A DNA stretch of 64,000 nucleotides from Rhizorhabdus wittichii RW1 (lineage in GTDB: Bacteria; Pseudomonadota; Alphaproteobacteria; Sphingomonadales; Sphingomonadaceae), in contig CP000699.1 in NCBI GenBank assembly GCA_000016765.1, forward strand, positions 248,001-312,000, in the 5' to 3' direction. Positions 47,407 through 55,860 of this stretch are shown in pieces (positions within the stretch are counted from its first letter, which is position 1; each line of letters opens with the position of its first letter). A program made the position numbers and the translations under genes. The notes below the pieces were generated by a model. It saw only the letters and a program-made list of their open reading frames with translations. It searched no databases and had not been told where the DNA came from.

Positions 47407-47537
47407 CTTAAATCAAAAGTTATATAGTACTCGCTACATAGTGGTCGCGGTGGCGGATGTTCGCCGTCATTCGGATCGCCCGGCTCGATTCGCGGCGGTC
47501 CGTTGCAACCGCCGCCCGCTCGCGGCATGACGGCGCG

Positions 47538-48254
47538 ATGGCGAGCGAGGATGGATCTGCGGACACCGGGCGGGAAGACAGGGCGGGCAAGGCGCTGTCG
47601 GTGCTCGCGCGTCCCGAGGCGCTGACCGGGCGCGTCGCCGGGCTGATCCGCCAGGCGATCCTGTCGGGCGAACTCGCCCCCGGCGAACGGCTGAGCGTGC
47701 CCGAACTGGCGCGCCGCCTGGGCGTCAGCCGGACCCCGGCGCGGGAGAGCCTGTTGCTGCTCGAACGCGAGGGGCTGGTTGTGCCGCGATCGAGCGCGGG
47801 CATGGCGGTGATCGCGGGCGGGCGCGAGGAGATACTCGACCTGCTCGACATCCGCGAAGGGCTGGAGATCATGACCGCGCGGCGCGCCGCCGAGCGGATC
47901 GACGCGGCGGGCGTCGCGCGGCTCGAGGCGATCCTCGCCGATCACAGGGCGGTGCTGGAGGAGGGCGACCTCGCCCGGCATGTCGAGCTCGACGCGGCCT
48001 TCCATGCCGCGATCCGCGAGGCGGCGGGCAACGACCGGCTCGCCCGCCAGCTCGGCCAGATCGAGCTGCAGCTGCGCGTGCTCAACGGCCGCCTGTCGCG
48101 CGCCGAGGGCTGGAGCGGACGCGCGGTGCTGCGCGATCATGCCGCGATCGCCGGGGCGATCGTCGCCCGCGATGCCGACGCCGCCGAGCGTCATATGCGC
48201 GCCCATATCGGGCGCACCCGCGCCTTCCATCTCCGCTCGCTCGCCACCACCTGA
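47538..48254 (+). CDS. GntR-family (FadR/FCD subgroup) regulator
   Basis: 238 residues: winged helix-turn-helix (VAGLIRQAILSGELAPGERLSVPELARRLGVSRTPARESLLLLEREGLV) and an all-helical FCD domain with metal-type residues (HVELDAAFHAAIREAAG, DHAAI). It is probably a repressor released by a pathway acid or CoA ester. The start is uncertain: 47457 (265 residues) is also open, but the extra 27 residues look non-coding and neither ATG has a strong ribosome site. It is divergent from the TonB receptor gene and heads toward the SMP-30 and UGSC operon, all plausible targets. Confidence 0.88.
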   Translation: MASEDGSADTGREDRAGKALSVLARPEALTGRVAGLIRQAILSGELAPGERLSVPELARRLGVSRTPARESLLLLEREGLVVPRSSAGMAVIAGGREEILDLLDIREGLEIMTARRAAERIDAAGVARLEAILADHRAVLEEGDLARHVELDAAFHAAIREAAGNDRLARQLGQIELQLRVLNGRLSRAEGWSGRAVLRDHAAIAGAIVARDADAAERHMRAHIGRTRAFHLRSLATT

Positions 48255-48381
48255 AGCGCCGCCGATCACCAGCATGATGCTTTGACGCCGATCGCCCCCG
48301 GCGGCTTGCCGCGCGCACGGGGCGGGGCATGCTGCGCCCCAGGCGGGCGATTTCGCCCCAGCGGGAGCGAGGAGAAGCGGC

Positions 48382-49269
48382 ATGGCGCGGGTCGAATGCG
48401 TGCTCGATATCAGGGCGGAGTCGGGCGAGACCCCGGTCTGGTCGGTGGCCGAGCAGCGGCTGTTCTGGGTCGACCAGCTCGCCTTCACGCTCAACGCCTT
48501 CGATCCGGCGACGGGGCGCAACGAGGCCTGGACGATGCCGGCCCATATCAGCAGCTTCGCGATCCGGGGCCGGGGCGGGAAGCTGCTCGTCGCGCTGCGG
48601 ACCGGGTTGTTCGACTTCGACCGGGCGAGCGGCGCGCTGACTCCGGTCGCGGCGCCGCCGCCCTATGACCAGGCGGCGCTGCGCTACAATGACGGGCGCT
48701 GCGATCGCCAGGGGCGCTATGTCGTCGGCTCGGTCGACCTGGACTTCTTCGAGAACCGCATCGCCGGCCGGGCGGCGGTCTATCGGCTCGACGCCGCCGG
48801 CCTGGCGCCGATCGTCACCGGCATCACCTGTTCCAACGGGCTGGCGTTCAGCCCCGACGGGCGGACCATGTACCTGGCCGATACCGTGCAGAACGCTGTG
48901 TTCGCCTATGACTATGACGTGGCGACCGGGACGCCCGGCAACCGGCGCGACTTCGTCCGCTTCGGCCCCGACGAGGGCAAGCCCGACGGGGCCGAGGTCG
49001 ACAGCGAGGGCGGCTATTGGGTCGCGCTGCTGATGAAGGGCGCGGTCGCGCGCTACACGCCCGACGGCAAGCTCGACCGGCTGATCCCGGTCCCGGTGCT
49101 GCAGCCGACCAAGATCGCCTTCGGCGGACCGGACCTCGCCACCCTCTACCTTACCAGCGCGGGCCATCGCCACATGCCCGGCGACGAGCCGCTGGGCGAT
49201 CAGGCGGGCGGGCTGTTCGCGATCGACACCGGCTTCAGGGGGATCGCCGAGCCGCAGTTTGCATTTTAG
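48382..49269 (+). CDS. SMP-30/gluconolactonase-family lactonase
   Basis: 295 residues of the six-bladed propeller SMP-30/regucalcin family. Metal ligands fit Glu in GETPVWSVAEQRLFWVDQ, Asn and Asp in YNDGRCDRQGRYVVGS, Asn in CSNGLAFSPDGRTMYLADT, and Asp in PDGAEVDSEGGYW. Such enzymes hydrolyse sugar or hydroxy-acid lactones. The ATG at 48382 has gcgaggag upstream. It is the first gene of the long + strand run to 54227, though a 38-bp AT-rich gap with its own palindrome follows it. Confidence 0.92.
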   Translation: MARVECVLDIRAESGETPVWSVAEQRLFWVDQLAFTLNAFDPATGRNEAWTMPAHISSFAIRGRGGKLLVALRTGLFDFDRASGALTPVAAPPPYDQAALRYNDGRCDRQGRYVVGSVDLDFFENRIAGRAAVYRLDAAGLAPIVTGITCSNGLAFSPDGRTMYLADTVQNAVFAYDYDVATGTPGNRRDFVRFGPDEGKPDGAEVDSEGGYWVALLMKGAVARYTPDGKLDRLIPVPVLQPTKIAFGGPDLATLYLTSAGHRHMPGDEPLGDQAGGLFAIDTGFRGIAEPQFAF

Positions 49270-49271
49270 TT

Positions 49272-49281
49272 TTGCATGCAA
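49272..49281. promoter_or_regulatory. Perfect palindrome before the UGSC operon
   Basis: TTGCATGCAA, a perfect 10-bp palindrome in the short AT-rich gap between the SMP-30 gene and the UGSC gene, with a further 'tttgca' copy 14 bp upstream. It could be an operator for an internal promoter; the binder is unknown. Confidence 0.35.
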
Positions 49282-49307
49282 CATGTAAATTTGATTAGAG
49301 GAAGGTC

Positions 49308-49868
49308 ATGACGATCCGAGTCCTCGACCCCACCGCCTCGCTGGCGCACGACATCGCCGATCCGGGCCCCGACGCCGGCGCGCTGCGCGGCAAGCGCATC
49401 GCCATCCGCATCGACATGCTGTGGCGCTCCTGGGACTGGGTCAGCGCGATCTGGGCGGAGGGGCTGCGCGCCGAGGGCGCCGAGGTGACCTTCTGGCGGA
49501 GCTGCGGCCGGACCGGCGCCGAGGGCGAGGCGGCGGCCATGGATTATGCCGCGCTGCTGCGCGAGAGCGACGCCGCGATCGTCGGCCTGGGCAATTGCGG
49601 CTCCTGCACCTCCTGGACGATCGCCGACGCGCTGGAGGCGGCCGCCACCGGCCTGCCGACCATCGCCGTCGCCACCGCCCATTTCGAGGGGCTCGCCCAT
49701 AATCTCGCCAAGCGCGGCGGGCGATCGGGGCTCCGGCTCCACGTCCTGCCCTATCCGCTCGACATCCTGCCACGGGACCAGGTTGATGACATTGCAAGAG
49801 ACCAATATCGATCGTTCCTGCGGAATTTCGGGGTGCGAGGCGGACTGGCTGAGCAGTCGGCGGCATGA
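49308..49868 (+). CDS. UGSC-family protein, cysteine form
   Basis: 186 residues. The motif CGSC at 97-100 (in LGNCGSCTSW) matches the UGSC family, named for a U-G-S-C motif in which the first position is selenocysteine in some members; here it is Cys97. The fold looks like an alpha/beta domain with RIAIRIDMLWRSWDW and GLPTIAVATAHFEGLA. The CxxC suggests thiol redox or metal binding. Function is not established. The partner gene starts at 49786 inside this gene (83-nt overlap). It leads an operon with a CoA ligase and a CoA transferase. Confidence 0.8.
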   Translation: MTIRVLDPTASLAHDIADPGPDAGALRGKRIAIRIDMLWRSWDWVSAIWAEGLRAEGAEVTFWRSCGRTGAEGEAAAMDYAALLRESDAAIVGLGNCGSCTSWTIADALEAAATGLPTIAVATAHFEGLAHNLAKRGGRSGLRLHVLPYPLDILPRDQVDDIARDQYRSFLRNFGVRGGLAEQSAA

Positions 49869-50880
49869 GGTCGACGAGGATATCGTCGCCTTCAACCGCT
49901 TCGCCATGGCGCAGGGCTGGGGCGACGGCCTGCCGCTGATCCCGCCGACCGAGGCGCGGGTCCAGGACTTCCTGGTCGCGGGCGGGCGCTTCCCCGACGA
50001 GCTGGTCGCGATCCTGCCGCCGCTGCGCGCCGAATGCACCGTCGAGAAGATCGCGGTCAACGCGGTGATGGCGGGCTGCGCCGGCGACGCGATGCCGCTG
50101 CTCTGCGCCGCGATCGAGGCGATGGCCGATCCGAAGTTCGACCTGGCCGGGCTCAACGCCACCACCGGATCGGTCGTGCCCGCGATCATCGTCAACGGCC
50201 CGGTCCGCCACGCACTCGACATACCCTGCCAGGCCGGTTGCCTGGGCGGTGTCGCCGGTCCCGCGCCGGCGATCGGCCGGGCGATCCGGCTGATCATGCG
50301 CAACGTCGCGGGGCAGTTGATCGACGCCACCTCGCAAAGCGTCTACGGGACGCCGGGGCGGGTCGCCGGCATCGTCTTCGGCGAATGGGAGGAGCGCTCG
50401 CCCTGGGCGCCGCTCGCCGAACGGCGCGGCGTCGCGGGCGACGCGGTGACCGTCTACGGCGCGATGGGCACCGCCAATATCTGCGACGTGGTGGCGGACA
50501 GCGCCGACGGCTTCCTGGACATCATCGCCAAGTCGATGGCCTATCCCGGCGCCAACGGCTTCCTCACCTCCTCGGCCTTTTCGGAGACGCTGTGCGCGAT
50601 CAATCCGGTCTGGGCCGAGGTGATCGCGAAAGCCTATCCCGCCATGGCCGACGTCCAGGCCTATCTGTGGGACAGATGCGCGCTGCCGATCGACTGGTGG
50701 CGCCCAGAATATCGCGCGCCGATCGAGGCGCTGGGCCGGATCGAGCCCGACGGGCGCGTCCACCTGACGCTGACGCCCGACGACGTCATCGTCATGGTCG
50801 CGGGCGGCCTCGGCGGTCTCCATGCGGCGATGCTGCACAGCTGGGGCACCTGCCTGACCGTGACCCGGCCGATCCGATGA
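49786..50880 (+). CDS. Large partner of the UGSC protein, unknown function
   Basis: 364 residues, not assigned to a characterised enzyme. It has a Cys-rich, mainly alpha/beta core: GWGDGLPLIPPTEARV, ECTVEKIAVNAVMAGC, TGSVVPAIIVNGPVR, CQAGCLGGVAGPAPAIGRAIRLIMRN and VYGAMGTANICDV. Proteins of this type are encoded next to UGSC proteins elsewhere, so the two probably form a complex; this is family-context knowledge rather than something visible here. The ATG at 49786 lies within the UGSC gene, and its stop overlaps the next ATG (ATGA). No membrane segment was seen. Confidence 0.65.
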   Translation: MTLQETNIDRSCGISGCEADWLSSRRHEVDEDIVAFNRFAMAQGWGDGLPLIPPTEARVQDFLVAGGRFPDELVAILPPLRAECTVEKIAVNAVMAGCAGDAMPLLCAAIEAMADPKFDLAGLNATTGSVVPAIIVNGPVRHALDIPCQAGCLGGVAGPAPAIGRAIRLIMRNVAGQLIDATSQSVYGTPGRVAGIVFGEWEERSPWAPLAERRGVAGDAVTVYGAMGTANICDVVADSADGFLDIIAKSMAYPGANGFLTSSAFSETLCAINPVWAEVIAKAYPAMADVQAYLWDRCALPIDWWRPEYRAPIEALGRIEPDGRVHLTLTPDDVIVMVAGGLGGLHAAMLHSWGTCLTVTRPIR

Positions 50881-52355
50881 CGCCGGTCGTCATCGTCGGC
50901 GACCGCGTCCGCACCCGCGACGAGGCGATCGAGCGCGGCGCGCGGCTCGCGGCGGCGATGCATGCGGCGGGGGTGGAAGCGGGCGACGCGGTCGCGCTGC
51001 TGCTCCGCAACGACTTCGCGGTGCTGGAGGCCAATCTCGCGGTGCGGCGGCTCGACGCCTATGGCGTGCCGGTCAACTGGCACTGGCATGCCGACGAGAT
51101 CGGCTATGTCCTGCGCGATTGCGCGCCGCGGCTGCTGATCGGCCACCGCGACCTGCTGGAGGCGATCGAGGACCGTATCCCGGCCGGGCTGACCGTCGTC
51201 GCGATCGGCGGCGATCCGGCGCGGGGCTGGATCGACTATGACGGCTGGATCGCCGGCCATGAGCCGCATGCCGGCACCGGCACCGGCCTGGGATCGTCGA
51301 TGGTCTATACCTCGGGGACGACCGGGCGGCCCAAGGCGGTTCGGCGCCTGCCCGCCTCGGGCGAGGAATCGGCGCAGCGCGCGCGGGTGCTGGCGGCGAT
51401 CCACGACAGCGCGCCCGGCAATGTCGCGCTGGTTACCGGGCCGCTCTACCATCTGTTCGGCCAGGCGCTGATGACCGCCACCTTCGGTGCGGGCGGATCG
51501 GTGGTGATCATGGAGCGCTTCGATCCGGAAGCCTGCCTGGCGCTGATCGAGCGCCACCGCGTCACCCACAGCGCGCTGGTGCCGACTTTGTTCGTCCGGC
51601 TGCTGCGCCTGCCCGACGCGGTGAAGGCCCGCTACGACCTGTCGAGCCTGCGTCACGTCGTCCATTCGGGGGCGCCCTGCGCGCCCGAGGTGAAGCGGGC
51701 GATGCTCGGCTGGTGGGGGCCGGTGCTGCACGAGACCTATGGATCGACCGAGACCGGCGTCGTCACCAAGATCGGCCCCGCCGAATGGCTCGAACGTCCG
51801 GGCAGCGTCGGCCGCCCGGTGCTGACCGGCGAGGTGCGCATCCGCGGCGAGGACGGCGGCTGGGCGCCGGCGGGCACGGTCGGCGACGTCTATCTGCGCA
51901 TCCACGGCACCCCCGACTTCACCTTCCACGGCGATCCCGCCAAGCGCGCGGCGGTCGAGCATGACGGGCTGGTCACCTGCGGCGACATCGGCTGGCTCGA
52001 CGCGCAGGGCTATCTCTTCCTGTGCGATCGCCGCGTCGACATGCTGATCTCGGGCGGGGTCAACATCTACCCGGCCGAGATCGAGGCGGCGCTGCTCGAA
52101 CATCGGGCGATCGGCGACTGCGCGGTATTCGGCGTCCCCGACCCCGAATATGGCGAGGCGCCGGTCGCCTATGTCCAGCCCGCCAGCGCGATCGACGCCG
52201 GGGCGGTGCGCGCCTTCCTGCGCGGCCGGCTCGCGGGCTACAAGGTGCCGCGCCACATCGTCCTCACCGATGCGCTGCCGCGCGAGGAGACCGGCAAGAT
52301 CATGAAGCGCAAGCTGCGCGAGCAATTCCTGGCGGCGGAGCGCGTCGATGGCTGA
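50877..52355 (+). CDS. Acyl-CoA synthetase (AMP-forming)
   Basis: 492 residues of the ANL superfamily. P loop in YTSGTTGRPKAV, A5 motif YGSTETG, the A7/A8 region TCGDIGWLDAQGYLFLCDRRVDMLISGG and the catalytic Lys near the end (REETGKIMKRKL). It adenylates a carboxylic acid and makes its CoA thioester; the acid is unknown. The gene is coupled at both ends (ATGA with the UGSC partner, 8-nt overlap with the CoA transferase), so CoA activation is central to this operon. Confidence 0.93.
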   Translation: MTPVVIVGDRVRTRDEAIERGARLAAAMHAAGVEAGDAVALLLRNDFAVLEANLAVRRLDAYGVPVNWHWHADEIGYVLRDCAPRLLIGHRDLLEAIEDRIPAGLTVVAIGGDPARGWIDYDGWIAGHEPHAGTGTGLGSSMVYTSGTTGRPKAVRRLPASGEESAQRARVLAAIHDSAPGNVALVTGPLYHLFGQALMTATFGAGGSVVIMERFDPEACLALIERHRVTHSALVPTLFVRLLRLPDAVKARYDLSSLRHVVHSGAPCAPEVKRAMLGWWGPVLHETYGSTETGVVTKIGPAEWLERPGSVGRPVLTGEVRIRGEDGGWAPAGTVGDVYLRIHGTPDFTFHGDPAKRAAVEHDGLVTCGDIGWLDAQGYLFLCDRRVDMLISGGVNIYPAEIEAALLEHRAIGDCAVFGVPDPEYGEAPVAYVQPASAIDAGAVRAFLRGRLAGYKVPRHIVLTDALPREETGKIMKRKLREQFLAAERVDG

Positions 52356-53424
52356 TCCGGCGACGGCGGCGCTGGCCGGGCTCAGGGTGATCGACATGGC
52401 GTCGCTCTACGCGGCGCCGTTCGCCGCGACGATCATGGCCGATTTCGGCGCCGACGTGCTTAAGATCGAGCCGCCTGGCGGCGATCCGTTCCGCGAGAGC
52501 AGGATGTGGCCGCTGGTCGCGCGCGGGAAACGCTGCCTCGAACTCGACCTGCGCGCGGCCGAGGGGATCGAGACGCTCAAGGCACTGGTTGCCGAGGCCG
52601 ACGTGGTCGTCGAGAATTATCCGGCGGCGCTGCTGCGCAAGCGCGGCATCGGCTGGGAGGTGCTGTCGGCGATCAACCCCCGGCTGGTGATGCTCAGCGT
52701 CTCCTGTTTCGGCGCCGACGGGCCCTATGCCGACCGGCCCGGATCGGGCACGATCGGCGAGGGCTTCGGCGGGCTCACCTGGCTGACCGGGGAGGGCGAC
52801 GGGCCGCCGATGCTGCCCAGCGTCGCGCTGGGCGACGCGGTCGGCGCGATGAGCGCGGTGATCGGCGTGCTCTCCGCGCTCTACTGGCGCGAGCGGAGCG
52901 GGCAGGGCCAGCAGGTCGACACGAGCCTCTACGAGCCGATCCTCCAGATCGTCGCCCATGCTGCGCAGCGCTGGTCGCCGGGCGATCCGCCGATGCGCTG
53001 CGGATCGAAGCTGCCGGGCGTGCTGCGCAACGTCTATGCGACCGGCGACGGCCATTTCGTCGCGCTCTCGGCCAGCACCGCGCGCCACCATGCCGATCTG
53101 GTCGCGCTGGCCGGCGGCGCGGAGGGCGACGACGATGCCCGCGTCGCCGCCTGGATGGCGGGACGGACCCGGCACGAGGCGATCGACGCGCTGGTCGCCC
53201 GGCGCATCCCGATCGCCCCGGTCAACGATCTCGACGCGCTGCTGGCCGATCCGCACGTCCGCGCGCGCGACAGCCTGCGCCATGTGCGCAGCGAACGGCT
53301 CGGCGATCTCGCCCTGGCCGCGCCGTCGCCGCGCCTGTCGCACACGCCGGCGCAGATCGGCGAGATCGATCCGCCGCTCGGCACCGACGCCGATGCGGCG
53401 CTGGCGCGATGGGCGGCGGCCTGA
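52348..53424 (+). CDS. Class III CoA transferase (CaiB/BaiF), copy 1
   Basis: 358 residues, somewhat shorter than the usual 380-410. Family motifs: GLRVIDMASLYAAPFAATIMADFGADVLKIE at the start, VVVENYP, and the likely catalytic Asp in VALGDAVGAM. These enzymes move CoA between acids without spending ATP. It overlaps the ligase gene and is followed by the isomerase-like gene in an overlapping frame. Its sequence differs clearly from copy 2 (57532), so the two are not recent duplicates. Confidence 0.92.
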   Translation: MADPATAALAGLRVIDMASLYAAPFAATIMADFGADVLKIEPPGGDPFRESRMWPLVARGKRCLELDLRAAEGIETLKALVAEADVVVENYPAALLRKRGIGWEVLSAINPRLVMLSVSCFGADGPYADRPGSGTIGEGFGGLTWLTGEGDGPPMLPSVALGDAVGAMSAVIGVLSALYWRERSGQGQQVDTSLYEPILQIVAHAAQRWSPGDPPMRCGSKLPGVLRNVYATGDGHFVALSASTARHHADLVALAGGAEGDDDARVAAWMAGRTRHEAIDALVARRIPIAPVNDLDALLADPHVRARDSLRHVRSERLGDLALAAPSPRLSHTPAQIGEIDPPLGTDADAALARWAAA

Positions 53425-54227
53425 CGCCGCGCCTCGACGGGCGTCGGCGCTTCGCCGCGCATCTCGGCATCGCGTCCCCCGACCGGCCGCTGCTCGGCGG
53501 CGGCGTCGATCCGATCGCGCAGATCGAGCGGGCGCATGTGCTGGGCTTTGCGGGCATCACCGACAACGGCCTGATGCTGCGCCCGCCCGACGTGCAGCGG
53601 CAGATGGGCGAGCGGCTGCGCGCCTTCGGCATGGAGATGGGCAGCTTCACCCACGACCCGCCGGGCGAAGGGCCGCGCTTCTTCTGGGGTGCGCCGCAGC
53701 CCGATCTCGCCGCCGCGCTCGCCCCGACCTTCGCGGCGGCCGAGCGGGTGAGTGGCGTCATCAACCTCGTCCTACTCGATGCCGGCGCCCCGCGCGCCGA
53801 CCAGCTGGCGCGGGCGACCGACAATCTCGGCCGGGCGGCGGCGCTGGCCCGTGCGCGCGGATTCCGCCTCGCGCTGGAGCCGGTCAGCCGCATCCGGGTG
53901 CCGCTCGCGCTGGTCGAGCATATGGCGGAGGCGGCGGCGATCGTCGCCCGGATCGACGACGAGGCGCTCGGGCTGATCGTCGATAGCTGCCACATGGCGC
54001 TGGGCGGCGAGGACATCCCCGCCGCGATCCTGGCCCAGGCCGATCGCCTGCGCGTGGTGCAGATCGCCGACGTGCCGGGCCGCGTCGAGCCGGGGGCGGG
54101 AGGACTGGCCTTCGCGCCGATCCTGGCCGCGCTCGACCGGATCGGCTGGCGGGGGATGCTGGAGGCCGAGTTCGATCCGCTCGGCGACGAGGCCGCGATG
54201 CTCAGGGCGCTGGCCAGGCTGGGCTGA
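53409..54227 (+). CDS. TIM-barrel sugar-isomerase-like protein
   Basis: 272 residues resembling the xylose-isomerase-like/hydroxypyruvate isomerase TIM barrel. Candidate metal ligands are Glu in LALEPVSR, Asp in GLIVDSCHMALGG, His in the same strand, and Glu in GMLEAEFDPL. The aldose substrate is not implied: in catabolic loci such proteins also act as epimerases, dehydratases or lyases. The start is ATG 53409, overlapping the CoA transferase by 16 nt. It ends the operon just before repeat F. Confidence 0.82.
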   Translation: MGGGLTPRLDGRRRFAAHLGIASPDRPLLGGGVDPIAQIERAHVLGFAGITDNGLMLRPPDVQRQMGERLRAFGMEMGSFTHDPPGEGPRFFWGAPQPDLAAALAPTFAAAERVSGVINLVLLDAGAPRADQLARATDNLGRAAALARARGFRLALEPVSRIRVPLALVEHMAEAAAIVARIDDEALGLIVDSCHMALGGEDIPAAILAQADRLRVVQIADVPGRVEPGAGGLAFAPILAALDRIGWRGMLEAEFDPLGDEAAMLRALARLG

Positions 54228-54233
54228 CCCCAT

Positions 54234-54326
54234 CGTCATTCCCGCGAAAGCGGGAATCCATGGACGGCGGCCCGTAAGAGGCTGAATGTGCCGTGACCGT
54301 GGATTCCCGCTTTCGCGGGAATGACG
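54234..54326. repeat. 93-bp inverted repeat, copy F
   Basis: Opens with cgtcattcccgcgaaagc and closes with gctttcgcgggaatgacg, a perfect 23-bp arm pair including ggga(a). It sits between the convergent isomerase-like and ferredoxin genes. Its reverse complement matches copy G (62251-62343) at about 87 of 93 positions, so the two are inverted copies 8 kb apart. Confidence 0.9.
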
Positions 54327-54372
54327 GAAAAAGTGGGGAGATTCGCGGTATCCGATCACATCCTGAACGCCT

Positions 54373-54696
54373 TTAGCCCTGGCTCTCGGGTACATGGACG
54401 ATCAGCCCGTCGAGCGCGGGGGTGATGCGGATCTGGCAGGATAGCCGGGAGTCGGGCCGGCGGCCGCGCGCGAAATCGAGCATGTCGGCTTCGCCTGGGT
54501 TCGGTTCGCCCACCGCCTCCAGCCAGGCGGCGTCGACATGGACATGGCAGGTCGCGCAGGCGCAGGAGCCGCCGCATTCGGCGACGATGCCGCTGACGCC
54601 GTGGCGCTTGGCGACCTCCATCAGCGAGAAGCCGTTGTCGCCCCGCGCGATCGTCACCGCCCCGTCGGCGTCGATGAATCGGATCTCGGTCATCAT
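54373..54696 (-). CDS. 2Fe-2S ferredoxin, putidaredoxin/adrenodoxin type
   Basis: 107 residues. The cluster Cys pattern C-x5-C-x2-C is in ECGGSCACATC, with the fourth Cys in RLSCQI, and the acidic stretch expected for partner docking lies around residues 60-80. Such ferredoxins feed cytochrome P450s or Rieske oxygenases. No P450, Rieske oxygenase or reductase is encoded in the window, so the partner lies elsewhere. Start ATG 54696 has taggaag just upstream. The gene is divergent from the alcohol dehydrogenase, 147 nt apart. Confidence 0.94.
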   Translation of the reverse strand: MMTEIRFIDADGAVTIARGDNGFSLMEVAKRHGVSGIVAECGGSCACATCHVHVDAAWLEAVGEPNPGEADMLDFARGRRPDSRLSCQIRITPALDGLIVHVPESQG

Positions 54697-54843
54697 GTCT
54701 TCCTAGGGCGGGCCGCCTATTTTCGTCTTCTGTGTAGTGGGGACATCATAGGTGCGATCCCTTGCCGGGCGATCTTGCAACGAACCGGCGCGCCCGGCCA
54801 CATCCCGACGAGAGAAGGACGCCGGGATCGGCGCGGAGGAGGG

Positions 54844-55860
54844 ATGATGCGGGCCGCCATATTCCACGGCGCGGGCAAGCCGATGACGATCGAGGACGTG
54901 CCCGATCCCGAGCCCGGCCCCGGCGAGGCGGTGATCAAGGTGTGCCGCTGTGGCATCTGCGGCTCCGACATCGGCATGACGTCGGGCAGCCATGCCGATT
55001 ATCCCGCCGGCACCACCCTGGGCCATGAATATGCCGGCGAGGTCGTCGCGGTCGGCAGGGACGTGTCGAACCTCAAGGTCGGCCAGCGCGTCTCGGCGAT
55101 GCCGGCCAAGGGCTGCGGGCGCTGCGCCTCCTGCCTGGCCGGCTTTCCGCTGGGCTGTACCGCGATGGCGGGGATGATCGGCGGTTTCGGCCAATATATG
55201 CGGATCTACGCGCCCGCCGCGATCCACCTGCCCGATACGCTGTCGATGGCCGACGGCGCGCTGGTCGAGCCGCTCGCGGTCGGCCTGCGCGGCGTCGCCC
55301 TGGCCGGGCTCAGGCCCGGCGCGACGGTCGCGGTGCTCGGCGCGGGCGCGGTGGGGCTTGCTGCGATTTACTGGGCGCGGCTGCTCGGCGCCGGGCGCAT
55401 CGTCGCCATGTCGCGCTCGGCGCGGCGGGCCGACCTCGCCACGGCGATGGGCGCCGACGGCTTCGAGGCGTTCGGCGAAGGCGAGGGCGACCGGCTGGCG
55501 GCGGCGCTGGGCGGCCTGCCCGACGCGGTGCTCGAATGTGCCGGCGCGGTCGGCCTGATGCAGAAGGCGGTCGAGTTGGTGCGGCCCGGCGGCACGATCG
55601 TCTCGCTCGGCTTCTGCGGCAGCCCCGATCCGATCATCCCGTCGCTCGCCACCTGGAAGCAGGTGACGATGAAATTCTCCTTCGCCTACGACCTGCGCGA
55701 GTTCCAGCATTGCGCCGATGCGCTCGACGCCGGCCATGTCGCGCCGCGCATGATGGTCAGCGAGACGATCGGGCTCGACGCGCTGCCGTCGGGCTTCGAG
55801 GCGCTGCGCACCGGATCGACCCAGACCAAGGTGCATGTCGACCCCTGGATCGCCGCATGA
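54844..55860 (+). CDS. Zinc-dependent medium-chain alcohol dehydrogenase
   Basis: 338 residues of the MDR family. Catalytic zinc ligands: Cys in CGICGSD and His-Glu in LGHEYAGEV. The structural zinc site is complete (four Cys in CGRCASCLAGFPLGC), and NAD-binding is VLGAGAVGLAA. It oxidises an alcohol to a carbonyl or the reverse. The gcggaggaggg site precedes adjacent ATGs at 54844 and 54847. It opens a run of coupled genes, since its TGA overlaps the sulfotransferase ATG (ATGA). Confidence 0.93.
   Translation: MMRAAIFHGAGKPMTIEDVPDPEPGPGEAVIKVCRCGICGSDIGMTSGSHADYPAGTTLGHEYAGEVVAVGRDVSNLKVGQRVSAMPAKGCGRCASCLAGFPLGCTAMAGMIGGFGQYMRIYAPAAIHLPDTLSMADGALVEPLAVGLRGVALAGLRPGATVAVLGAGAVGLAAIYWARLLGAGRIVAMSRSARRADLATAMGADGFEAFGEGEGDRLAAALGGLPDAVLECAGAVGLMQKAVELVRPGGTIVSLGFCGSPDPIIPSLATWKQVTMKFSFAYDLREFQHCADALDAGHVAPRMMVSETIGLDALPSGFEALRTGSTQTKVHVDPWIAA

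Noticed and set aside
49308-49868. Selenocysteine insertion in the UGSC protein
   Set aside because: The first motif position is encoded by a Cys codon (Cys97), with no in-frame TGA and therefore no need for a SECIS element.
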